6,889 bases of DNA from Chloroflexota bacterium. GTDB taxonomy: Bacteria; Chloroflexota; FW602-bin22; JAMCYS01. Numbering within the stretch: the first letter of the stretch is position 1; every line of letters begins with the position of its first letter. The stretch lies in contig JAJZQK010000171.1 of NCBI GenBank assembly GCA_021847625.1, positions 1 to 6,889 on the forward strand. Direction: 5' to 3'. Both the position numbers and the translations under genes were made by a program. The notes under the pieces were generated by a model. The model had not been told where the DNA came from, did not search any database, and saw nothing but the letters and a program-made list of their open reading frames with translations. Shown here piece after piece: positions 1 to 4,996 of the stretch.

Positions 1-246
1 CCTCGTCGTGGGGGTGTAGGGGAGCCGTCGCATCTGCTCCGCGGCGGCGGCGACGAGGCGCTCCTGGCCGTAGCCAACGTTGACGCACCAGAGACCCGAC
101 ATCCCGTCGAGGTACTCGTTGCCGCTGGCGTCCTTCACCTTGCAGCCGTGCCCCTCCACGATGACCAGCGGCTTCTGGCGCAGGGCGTGCTGCGTGAACG
201 GTCGCCAGAGCGTGTCCAGACTTGCTTCCTCGGGGCCTTCGTACAT
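1..246 (-). CDS. Class III (PLP-dependent) aminotransferase, N-terminal fragment
   Basis: Only the first 82 residues lie in the window; the gene continues past the left edge. The fragment begins MYEGPEEASLDTLWRPFTQH. It carries the N-terminal signature of class III (omega) aminotransferases: LWRPFTQH at residues 13-20, then a G-x-x-V-x-D-x-x-G-x-x-Y-L-D-G strand (about 34-48) and SGLWCVNVGYG (50-60), which helps form the substrate pocket and dimer interface in this fold type I family. The PLP lysine would lie far downstream, outside the window. The family moves amino groups from amino acids or amines to keto acids such as pyruvate. This fragment resembles omega-amino acid:pyruvate enzymes more than BioA, but the substrate cannot be told from 82 residues. 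The ATG at 246-244 is preceded by GGGAGGA (263-257), about 11 nt upstream, which supports the start. Family assignment is confident; specificity is unknown. Confidence 0.88.
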   Translation of the reverse strand, partial: MYEGPEEASLDTLWRPFTQHALRQKPLVIVEGHGCKVKDASGNEYLDGMSGLWCVNVGYGQERLVAAAAEQMRRLPYTPTTR

Positions 247-256
247 TCTAGTGTCT

Positions 257-263
257 TCCTCCC
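257..263 (-). promoter_or_regulatory. Ribosome binding site of the aminotransferase
   Basis: Read on the minus strand this is GGGAGGA, a strong Shine-Dalgarno match, with about 11 nt to the ATG at 246. The spacing is slightly long. It supports that ATG as the start. Confidence 0.55.
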
Positions 264-280
264 TGTTCTCCCAAACAAGA

Positions 281-318
281 ATACCGGTCGACGGTTGCCG
301 GTTCCTTACCGCCGGTAT
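281..318. repeat. Inverted repeat in the aminotransferase leader
   Basis: ATACCGG at 281-287 is the exact reverse complement of CCGGTAT at 312-318, with 24 bases between. It lies 35-72 bp upstream of the aminotransferase start codon. It could be an operator half-site pair or an mRNA stem. A 7-bp repeat at this spacing can arise by chance, so the role is uncertain. Confidence 0.25.
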
Positions 319-414
319 CGTCAACCGGGCGTCAAATCACGATGACCATCTGCCGATGATGGCCCTGGCCGTACCACTGGCCACGGCCCGAGGCCAGCTG
401 CAGTGTACTACGAC

Positions 415-443
415 TTGCCGATGCGGGCAAGCGATGGCATAAT
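415..443 (+). promoter_or_regulatory. Sigma-70-like promoter with extended -10
   Basis: TTGCCG (415-420) and CATAAT (438-443) are separated by the optimal 17 bases, and a TG dinucleotide at 435-436 gives an extended -10 (TGGCATAAT). Transcription would begin near 450 and read into the membrane protein gene starting at 594, leaving a leader of about 145 nt. The -35 overlaps a 6-bp inverted repeat, CTTGCC (414-419) with GGCAAG (426-431), which could be a repressor site. This is a consensus match only. Confidence 0.45.
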
Positions 444-593
444 TGGCAGACCGAACGCATTGACTGCCCGCTCCCGAGCCGCTACATTGGTAACTAACGA
501 CGGCATCGCAGAGGTACCGGTCCGATCAAGCCATCCCCGGCCAGTGTGGCAGCTTCGATATCTTGGAGCCGGGCGGGCGCTACTTGGGAGCCA

Positions 594-1070
594 ATGACCA
601 CGGTGAGGGATTTCGGATTGTTGGTGGGGTCCGCGGCACTGGGCTTGCCCATGGCTTTCTTGGTGACGACGCTGCTATTAGGGGCCTTCGGTTGGTCGGC
701 ATCGGCGGGCGGACTGAAGACTCCCTTGCTCCTGTCCAAAAGCCTCTGGTTGGCGCTGCTGAGCCAAGGTGCCGTGGTGGTCGCCGTGTTCATCTCGGAC
801 GGGAGCACATTCTGGTCGCTGGCGCTGACTTGCTTGTCCATCGCGGCAGTAACTTGGCTGTTTGCGAGGGGCACGTTGGGTGAGGGCCCGCCAAGGAGTG
901 CCCTCATGGCAGGGCTAGCGGCTGCCGTGTTGGGGGTCTGGGCGGTGGTCTCGCTCCCCATTTGGATGGTGGCGGTCAGTTCGGAGGAATTCCGACAAAT
1001 TGTAGTTGCGGTGTCCAACGGACTGCATGAACTATCCAAGGTTGTCCAGCGCCCGACGCCCACGAGGTAG
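594..1070 (+). CDS. Hypothetical four-helix integral membrane protein
   Basis: This is a 158-residue protein I do not recognise as any named family. Hydrophobic segments at about residues 8-32, 51-68, 72-91 and 104-128 predict four membrane helices. A short soluble tail (about 129-158) holds SSEEFRQ and ends KVVQRPTPTR. No catalytic or metal motif stands out. Third codon positions are mostly G or C, as in the neighbouring genes, which argues that this frame is the coding one rather than the open frame on the opposite strand. The ATG at 594 was chosen because it directly precedes the first helix and has GGGAG at 586-590, though that is only 3 nt away. An in-frame GTG at 603 has better spacing, and a GTG at 546 would add 16 residues without a ribosome site. 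The stop lies 2 bp from the stop of the converging transporter gene. A plausible promoter lies at 415-443. Confidence 0.62.
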   Translation: MTTVRDFGLLVGSAALGLPMAFLVTTLLLGAFGWSASAGGLKTPLLLSKSLWLALLSQGAVVVAVFISDGSTFWSLALTCLSIAAVTWLFARGTLGEGPPRSALMAGLAAAVLGVWAVVSLPIWMVAVSSEEFRQIVVAVSNGLHELSKVVQRPTPTR

Positions 1071-1072
1071 GT

Positions 1073-2290
1073 TCAACTTGCCGTCCTCGCCCTCGGTAAC
1101 CAAAGGGCCAGCGCCAATGCTCCAACAGTGCCGATGGCTGCGAGGGCGCCAAAACCGGCGGCGAATGAGCCGGTCCTATCCAGCGCGTAGCCGATCAGCG
1201 GTGGGAAGGCGAGCGCTCCCAGGTTCGCAATGAAATTGATCAGGCTGAGTTCGCGGCCCGAGGCTGGCCTGCCCGAGATCAGCGAGGCGTACGAGAAGAT
1301 GGCGCCAAAGGGAATGCTGACGAACCAGCCAAAGGCTATTATGACGAGTAGGGCTGACACTACGCCGGGCGTAATGGCAAGTAGGCCAACGCACAGGGCG
1401 GTAGCGGCGCAGGTGACCACGATCAAAGGTCTCTCCCGGCCGACGGAGAAGATGCCCCCGACGGCGCGGCCGGCGATGGCGCTGACGGTCAACAGTGCCG
1501 ATAGCGGACCTGCCCACTCGAGCCCCACTCCCTGACTCTGCCACAGGAAGGTGACGACCCAGCTTGTGATCCCGATGAAGGTGCCGTAGGTGATCACGTG
1601 GGCGAGGCCCAGCATGTAGAGTGGCGTCTGGGCGAACGTCTCCTTCCAGGGCGTTGGTGGTGCCGCATGCTCGGTCGGACTCCCATCCAGGCCAGACGCC
1701 ACGAGAAGGCCGACGACCACAATGGCTGCCCCCTCTGCCACGAACGCCACCCGCCAGCTGCCGAGATTGGCCACTCGTTCCGAGAAGAGAAGCATCGTGA
1801 GGACGCCCGCACTGGCCGCTGCGCCGTAGATGCTCTGCGCCGGGATTCGCTTCTCCGCCGACACCAGCCCGTTCGTGAAGGCCAGACCGGCGATGAACGC
1901 CATCGCCGTGCCCACGCCGAGCAGCAGACGGCTGAGCAGTAATAGGGGGAGGTTCGGGGCCAATCCCGAAGCTACGACGGCCGCGCCCGCGATGCCGATG
2001 CCGATGGTCACACTCCGTTTGGCTCCTAGTGAATCAGTGATGTGCCCGCCTAGCAGCTGCAGAAAGGTATGCGTGAGGAGTGTCGCCGAAGTCAGAAAGG
2101 CAACCCAGGTGTTCGAAAGGCCCAGCTCCTCTCGCACCTGCGGTAGCAGGGGCGCGAAGTTGAGCATAGCCACCATGATCAGGAAAGGTATGACTACGAT
2201 TAGTCGTAGCTGGACCCAGGGGAGGGTACGAAATGCCTCGATCCCGTTCCCGTTGGGAGCGGCCCGGAGGGCGACGGTGTCATTCTCCAT
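1073..2290 (-). CDS. Major facilitator superfamily (MFS) transporter
   Basis: This is a 405-residue polytopic inner-membrane protein with about 12 hydrophobic helices, the usual MFS size. The cytoplasmic loop between helices 2 and 3 carries MFS motif A as GGHITDSLGAKR (residues 81-92), with the conserved Gly, Asp and basic residues. Helix 4 begins RLLLGVGTAMAF (121-132), the Arg-and-Gly motif B region. A second, weaker motif A-like loop (VGRERP) occurs in the C-terminal half. MFS proteins are secondary carriers of small solutes. The overall look is of the anion, nitrate or cyanate-type permease branch, but the substrate cannot be assigned. I chose the ATG at 2290, which has AGGTAGGGAA (2310-2301) about 10 nt upstream. 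A TTG at 2344 would add 18 residues but lacks a ribosome site. The gene is divergent from the aldo/keto reductase and converges on the membrane protein at 1070. Confidence 0.85.
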   Translation of the reverse strand: MENDTVALRAAPNGNGIEAFRTLPWVQLRLIVVIPFLIMVAMLNFAPLLPQVREELGLSNTWVAFLTSATLLTHTFLQLLGGHITDSLGAKRSVTIGIGIAGAAVVASGLAPNLPLLLLSRLLLGVGTAMAFIAGLAFTNGLVSAEKRIPAQSIYGAAASAGVLTMLLFSERVANLGSWRVAFVAEGAAIVVVGLLVASGLDGSPTEHAAPPTPWKETFAQTPLYMLGLAHVITYGTFIGITSWVVTFLWQSQGVGLEWAGPLSALLTVSAIAGRAVGGIFSVGRERPLIVVTCAATALCVGLLAITPGVVSALLVIIAFGWFVSIPFGAIFSYASLISGRPASGRELSLINFIANLGALAFPPLIGYALDRTGSFAAGFGALAAIGTVGALALALWLPRARTAS

Positions 2291-2300
2291 CAACTGTGCG

Positions 2301-2310
2301 TTCCCTACCT
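2301..2310 (-). promoter_or_regulatory. Ribosome binding site deciding the MFS start
   Basis: On the minus strand this reads AGGTAGGGAA, a purine-rich Shine-Dalgarno-like sequence 10 nt before the ATG at 2290. It favours that start over the in-frame TTG at 2344, which has no such sequence. A TTG immediately before the ATG (2293-2291) is also possible and would add a single residue. Confidence 0.45.
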
Positions 2311-2410
2311 GCGCTTCCCGAAATATGCGTTCCAGCGACTCCAACGGCGAAGCGGGGAGCCACGCTCGGCAAATCCGCTCGACCCGCCGGTGTTCCCGGC
2401 GACGGCCGAC

Positions 2411-2419
2411 AGTATATCA
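2411..2419 (-). promoter_or_regulatory. Extended -10 element, probable MFS promoter
   Basis: Read on the minus strand, 2419-2411 is TGATATACT, an extended -10 (TG, one base, TATACT). No good -35 lies 16-18 bp upstream, which is tolerated when the TG extension is present. Transcription would begin near 2404, giving a leader of about 114 nt before the MFS ATG at 2290. It lies about 120 bp from the divergent promoter of the reductase gene. Confidence 0.4.
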
Positions 2420-2516
2420 CGACGGACGTACCCTTACGCGACGTGGGCAATTCTTGATAGCGGCGCTTGGCCGCACTGGCACCAGAGTCCTCACGCTCGT
2501 CCCCTTGGCAAGGAGC

Positions 2517-2545
2517 TTGCCTCACTTGGCGGGCAATGGTAGAAT
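2517..2545 (+). promoter_or_regulatory. Sigma-70-like promoter of the aldo/keto reductase
   Basis: TTGCCT (2517-2522), a 17-base spacer and TAGAAT (2540-2545), with TG at 2537-2538, form a strong consensus-like promoter with an extended -10. The start of transcription would be near 2552. That leaves a leader of about 29 nt containing the Shine-Dalgarno sequence at 2568-2574. An in-frame ATG at 2536-2538 overlaps this -10 region, so it would not be in the mRNA. Confidence 0.55.
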
Positions 2546-2567
2546 CGCTGAGCACGGCGGAATCGTC

Positions 2568-2574
2568 AGGAGGT
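2568..2574 (+). promoter_or_regulatory. Ribosome binding site deciding the reductase start
   Basis: AGGAGGT is a near-perfect anti-16S match, 6 nt before the GTG at 2581. It fixes that GTG as the start, against the upstream in-frame ATG at 2536. Confidence 0.75.
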
Positions 2575-2580
2575 GCGCAG

Positions 2581-3705
2581 GTGGAGTACAGATCGTTAGG
2601 ACGGACGGGGCTGCGCGTTAGCGCCCTCGGCCTCGGGACCGAATACTTGATCAACTTGCCACGCGAACACGTGGTGTCCGTCGTCCACGACGCCATCGCA
2701 CGGGGGATCAACTATTTCGATCTCTTCTTCGCTCAGCCGGCGTTTCGAGACAACGCGGGCGCGGCGTTTCGCGGCTATCGCGAGAAGGTGCTGCTCACGG
2801 CGCACCTTGGCTCGGTGGATCGGGACGGCCAGTATGACAAGAGTCGCAACCCGGCCGAGGCCGGCCCCTACTTCGCGGACTACCTCACCCGCTACCAGAC
2901 GGACCACGTGGACGTCCTGTTCATCCACAATATTGACGAGCAGGCTGACTACGATCGGGTCATGGGACCAGGCGGCTTGTTGGAGATGGCCAAGACACTG
3001 CGCGGCGAGGGCAAGGCGCGGGCGATCGGCTTCAGTGGCCACACCGCGGCAACCGCCATGCAGGCGGTCCTAAGCGGCCAGGTCGATGTGTTGATGTTTC
3101 CCATCAACTTGGCCGGGCACGCCATGCCGGGTAAGAAGGAACTGTTCAGCGCTTGTGCTGAGCGGGGAGTCGGTCTGGTGGCGATGAAGCCGTTCGCGGG
3201 CGGAAGGCTGCTCCGCGAGGACCGTACGCTGGTATTCAACAAGGTACAGGTGGCGGGGACCCCCCGGGAGATCGAGCGCAAAGCGTGGATCACACCCAGC
3301 CAATGCCTGGCCTACGTTCACGCTCAACCGGGCGTGTCGACCGTCGTTCCAGGCTGCAAGGACCGGGAGCAACTCGCCGCGGCCGTGGTGGCGCTCACCG
3401 CGAGCGAGGCGGAGAAGGACTTCGCGCCGGTGATGGCCGACTTCGCGCAGTACGTGGAAGGGGAGTGCGTGTATTGCAACCACTGCCTGCCTTGTCCATC
3501 GTACATCGACATCGGCCGCACCATGCGCCTTCTCGACTCCGTGGTGGTCCGCCCCACGCCGAAGCAACTGCGAGCCTACAAGGCGCAGTCGCCGTCACCT
3601 GCCGACTGCATCGAGTGTGGGGCCTGCAGCGAGCGGTGTCCCTTTGGCGTTGATCCGATGAACAAGGTCGAGGAAACGGCGGCGCTATTTGAGGCGCTGC
3701 TCTGA
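2581..3705 (+). CDS. Aldo/keto reductase with C-terminal 4Fe-4S ferredoxin-like domain
   Basis: This is a 374-residue predicted soluble oxidoreductase. The N-terminal (beta/alpha)8 barrel (about 1-285) opens with the family signature EYRSLGRTGLRVSALGLGT. It continues with GINYFD (42-47), DVLFIH (111-116), a GKARAIGFSGH strand (144-154) and VAMKPFAGG (200-208). A cysteine-rich tail follows: C296, C299, C302 and C305 followed by Pro, then C343, C346, C349 and C353 followed by Pro. These fit one or two 4Fe-4S clusters, as in bacterial and archaeal ferredoxin-type aldo/keto reductases. Of the usual catalytic tetrad, Asp47 and His116 are present. The Tyr position five residues after the Asp is Gln52, and the Lys of the usual I-x-T-K strand is replaced in LTAH (72-75). 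The barrel may therefore use another chemistry or take electrons through the clusters. The substrate is unknown. The GTG start is set by AGGAGGT at 2568. The gene is divergent from the MFS transporter; murB follows after 211 bp. Confidence 0.9.
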   Translation: MEYRSLGRTGLRVSALGLGTEYLINLPREHVVSVVHDAIARGINYFDLFFAQPAFRDNAGAAFRGYREKVLLTAHLGSVDRDGQYDKSRNPAEAGPYFADYLTRYQTDHVDVLFIHNIDEQADYDRVMGPGGLLEMAKTLRGEGKARAIGFSGHTAATAMQAVLSGQVDVLMFPINLAGHAMPGKKELFSACAERGVGLVAMKPFAGGRLLREDRTLVFNKVQVAGTPREIERKAWITPSQCLAYVHAQPGVSTVVPGCKDREQLAAAVVALTASEAEKDFAPVMADFAQYVEGECVYCNHCLPCPSYIDIGRTMRLLDSVVVRPTPKQLRAYKAQSPSPADCIECGACSERCPFGVDPMNKVEETAALFEALL

Positions 3706-3722
3706 CATACAAGTCAGTGTCA
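3702..3722 (+). repeat. Overlapping inverted repeats at the reductase stop codon
   Basis: CTGAC (3702-3706) pairs with GTCAG (3713-3717) around a 6-nt loop. Alternatively TGACA (3703-3707) pairs with TGTCA (3718-3722). Neither is followed by a T tract, so it is not a canonical intrinsic terminator. It could help define the 3' end of the reductase mRNA. Confidence 0.25.
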
Positions 3723-3799
3723 ACTTCCCCGAGGGCACGTAGCCGGGCTTGGTGGATATCGGCCCCTCTCCCGCTATCTCCACTTGATGTGGCGCGGTA

Positions 3800-3824
3800 C
3801 TTGCCGTAACAGTGGTACGGCAAG
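3800..3824 (+). repeat. Perfect 9-bp hairpin between the reductase and murB
   Basis: CTTGCCGTA (3800-3808) and TACGGCAAG (3816-3824) are exact reverse complements around the 7-nt loop ACAGTGG. After a 5-nt bulge the stem could be extended by GGCG (3791-3794) with CGCC (3825-3828). No T tract follows on either strand, so a simple intrinsic terminator is unlikely. A leader structure, operator or RNA-processing signal remains possible. It lies 93 nt before the murB start. Confidence 0.5.
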
Positions 3825-3842
3825 CGCCCACGAAAGCCTGGG

Positions 3843-3867
3843 ACCGGCGTATCTGACGCTAGCCGGT
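3843..3867 (+). repeat. 6-bp inverted repeat in the murB leader
   Basis: ACCGGC (3843-3848) pairs with GCCGGT (3862-3867). An alternative inner stem, GCGT (3847-3850) with ACGC (3856-3859), is also possible. It is the second strong stem of the murB upstream region. Confidence 0.35.
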
Positions 3868-3880
3868 GCTGACCTACTTT

Positions 3881-3894
3881 GCTTGTCCGCAAGC
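3881..3894 (+). repeat. Short hairpin with UCCG tetraloop before murB
   Basis: GCTTG (3881-3885), TCCG (3886-3889) and CAAGC (3890-3894) form a perfect 5-bp stem closed by a UNCG-class loop. The closing pair is G-C, not the especially stable C-G. It ends 22 nt before the murB ATG, just ahead of the ribosome binding site, so it could affect translation initiation. Confidence 0.35.
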
Positions 3895-3906
3895 GATACA
3901 GGCGGT

Positions 3907-3910
3907 GAGG
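3907..3910 (+). promoter_or_regulatory. Ribosome binding site of murB
   Basis: GAGG within GGTGAGGACACAG ends 6 nt before the ATG at 3917. It supports that start over the GTG at 3905, which is in frame but overlaps this site, and over the GTG at 3866, which would add 17 residues unlike MurB. Confidence 0.5.
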
Positions 3911-3916
3911 ACACAG

Positions 3917-4879
3917 ATGCAGACTCTGGTTGAGATATTCGGTAGCCGCGTCCAGTTCGACGTGCCGATGAGGGAACACACCACACTGGGAATCGGCGGG
4001 CCGGCGCGAGCGATGATCGCCGTCCGCTCGGAGGACGAGATAGCACGGGCGATCAGCCTGGCCCAAGAGGCGGGCCTGCCCCACCTGCTGATCGGCGGGG
4101 GCAGCAACCTGCTCGTCGCCGACGAGGGAACGGAACACCTCGTCATCAAGAACGAGTACGTCGGTATCCGCCGTCGGGGCAACGCCGTCTTCGTCAAGTC
4201 GGGGACGAGGTTGCAGACCCTCGTGGACTATACGGTCGAGAAGGGCCTAACGGGGCTGCACCGGCTGACCGGGGTTCCCGGCACGGTCGGCGGCGCCGTC
4301 TTTGGCAATGCCGGGGCCTACGGGCAGACGATCAGCGATCATTTGGAAGAGGTCATCTACTTCGACGGCCGGAAGATACGGCGCGTGCAGGCATCTGACT
4401 TCCGCTTCGGGTACCGCTGGAGCGCCTTCAAGGAAACGCACTACGCGATTCTCAGCGTCAAGCTGAACCTGGAGTCCGCGGACCGCGCGACACTCGCCGG
4501 CGAATACGCCGAGGTCATGGCGAAGCGCCTCGCCAAGTATCCCGTGGGCCTGAGATGTCCCGGTAGCTTCTTCATGAACGTGCTGGCGGGGACCCTCCCT
4601 CCCGAAGTGCTGCAGCTGATCCCCCCGGACAAGGTGCTCTACGGGAAGATCCCCGCGGGCTACCTGTTGGAGCAGGTGGGGGCGAAAGGGGACGCCCGCG
4701 GTGGCATCCAGATCGCCGCGACCAACGCAAACCTGTTCATGAACATGGGCGACGGCACGGCCGTAGACTTTCTGCAGCTGGCTGGCGAGTACGCCCGGCG
4801 GGTGAACGAGCGCTACGGCATCGAGCTCCATCCGGAGGTACAGTTCGTCAACCTTCCCTTGTTCTCGACCTCGTCGTAG
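3917..4879 (+). CDS. murB: UDP-N-acetylenolpyruvoylglucosamine reductase (MurB)
   Basis: This 320-residue cytoplasmic flavoenzyme uses NADPH to reduce UDP-GlcNAc-enolpyruvate to UDP-MurNAc, the second committed step of peptidoglycan precursor synthesis. FAD-domain motifs are clear: HTTLGIGGPA (21-30), LLIGGGSNLLVAD (57-69), then GVPGTVGGAVFGNAGAYG (119-136). The substrate domain shows FGYRWSAF (164-171), with the conserved Arg167, and GSFFMN (216-221), whose Ser217 matches the proton-donating serine. Glu307 in HPEV matches the C-terminal catalytic glutamate. The length and the lack of the extra loops of the E. coli protein suggest the shorter type II form. Unusual points: the usual Lys of GS-x-F-K-N-P is Met220 and the Pro is missing, the segment CPGSFF precedes an extended LPPEVLQLIPPDKVLYGKIP stretch, and the common His before A-N-F-x-x-N is Thr269. 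These recall MurB variants in candidate phyla. It is not beside other mur genes here. Confidence 0.93.
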   Translation: MQTLVEIFGSRVQFDVPMREHTTLGIGGPARAMIAVRSEDEIARAISLAQEAGLPHLLIGGGSNLLVADEGTEHLVIKNEYVGIRRRGNAVFVKSGTRLQTLVDYTVEKGLTGLHRLTGVPGTVGGAVFGNAGAYGQTISDHLEEVIYFDGRKIRRVQASDFRFGYRWSAFKETHYAILSVKLNLESADRATLAGEYAEVMAKRLAKYPVGLRCPGSFFMNVLAGTLPPEVLQLIPPDKVLYGKIPAGYLLEQVGAKGDARGGIQIAATNANLFMNMGDGTAVDFLQLAGEYARRVNERYGIELHPEVQFVNLPLFSTSS

Positions 4880-4921
4880 CTGACATCGCGTAATCCCGGT
4901 TGGGGCCGCGCACTATGCGAC

Positions 4922-4946
4922 GCGCCTGTAAGGGCGGGCGAGGCGC
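4922..4946 (+). repeat. GC-rich inverted repeat between murB and the Dus gene
   Basis: GCGCCT (4922-4927) and AGGCGC (4941-4946) are exact reverse complements around a 13-nt loop. The repeat lies 43-67 nt after the murB stop. With no T tract it is not a canonical terminator, but it is a candidate for 3'-end formation of murB mRNA upstream of the Dus promoter. Confidence 0.3.
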
Positions 4947-4981
4947 TGCCGCTCTGTGTCCTGCTTAGCACGGGCGGATTA

Positions 4982-4990
4982 TGGTAGAAT
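4982..4990 (+). promoter_or_regulatory. Extended -10 element, leaderless Dus promoter
   Basis: TGGTAGAAT is an extended -10 (TG 4982-4983, TAGAAT 4985-4990). Only six bases (4991-4996) separate it from the ATG at 4997, which places the expected transcription start on or next to the A of the start codon. No Shine-Dalgarno sequence lies upstream. No good -35 is seen at 16-18 bp; the best match, TTAGCA (4965-4970), is only 14 bp away. Confidence 0.6.
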
Positions 4991-4996
4991 CTGCCC

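Larger units (their letters stand above)
247..593. other. Gene-free stretch between divergent genes
   Basis: This 347-bp region separates the minus-strand aminotransferase from the plus-strand membrane protein gene. It contains the aminotransferase ribosome binding site (257-263), a 7-bp inverted repeat ATACCGG/CCGGTAT (281-287 with 312-318), and a plus-strand promoter-like sequence (415-443) overlapped by a 6-bp inverted repeat. Short open frames here, on both strands, have no recognisable protein content. I could not find a convincing -35/-10 pair for the aminotransferase on the minus strand. No RNA gene is evident. Confidence 0.6.

Noticed and set aside
494..1063. 189-codon open frame on the minus strand opposite the membrane protein gene.
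   Set aside because: Its product is a low-complexity Ser/Thr/Ala/Pro mix with no domain, typical of the antisense of a membrane protein gene. The plus frame has hydrophobic helices and a promoter.
1830..2621. 263-codon open frame on the plus strand across the MFS start and the divergent promoter region.
   Set aside because: It is Arg/Ser/Pro-rich without motifs, antisense to the clear MFS gene, and overlaps the start of the reductase.
3800..3830. The 9-bp hairpin as an intrinsic terminator of the reductase gene.
   Set aside because: No T-rich tract follows the stem on either strand; it is reported as a hairpin of unknown role.
428..3897. The shared word GCAAGCGAT following a CTTG...CAAG stem near 414-435 and again near 3881-3897.
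   Set aside because: Many 9-base matches are expected by chance within 6.9 kb, and the surrounding bases differ.
3395..4138. 247-codon open frame on the minus strand spanning the reductase end, the gap and the murB start.
   Set aside because: It is antisense to two well-supported genes and gives an Arg-rich, motif-free product; long shadow frames are common in high-GC DNA.
4247..4831. 194-codon minus-strand frame inside murB.
   Set aside because: It is a shadow of murB; no family resemblance, and its content mirrors the GC bias of the opposite strand.
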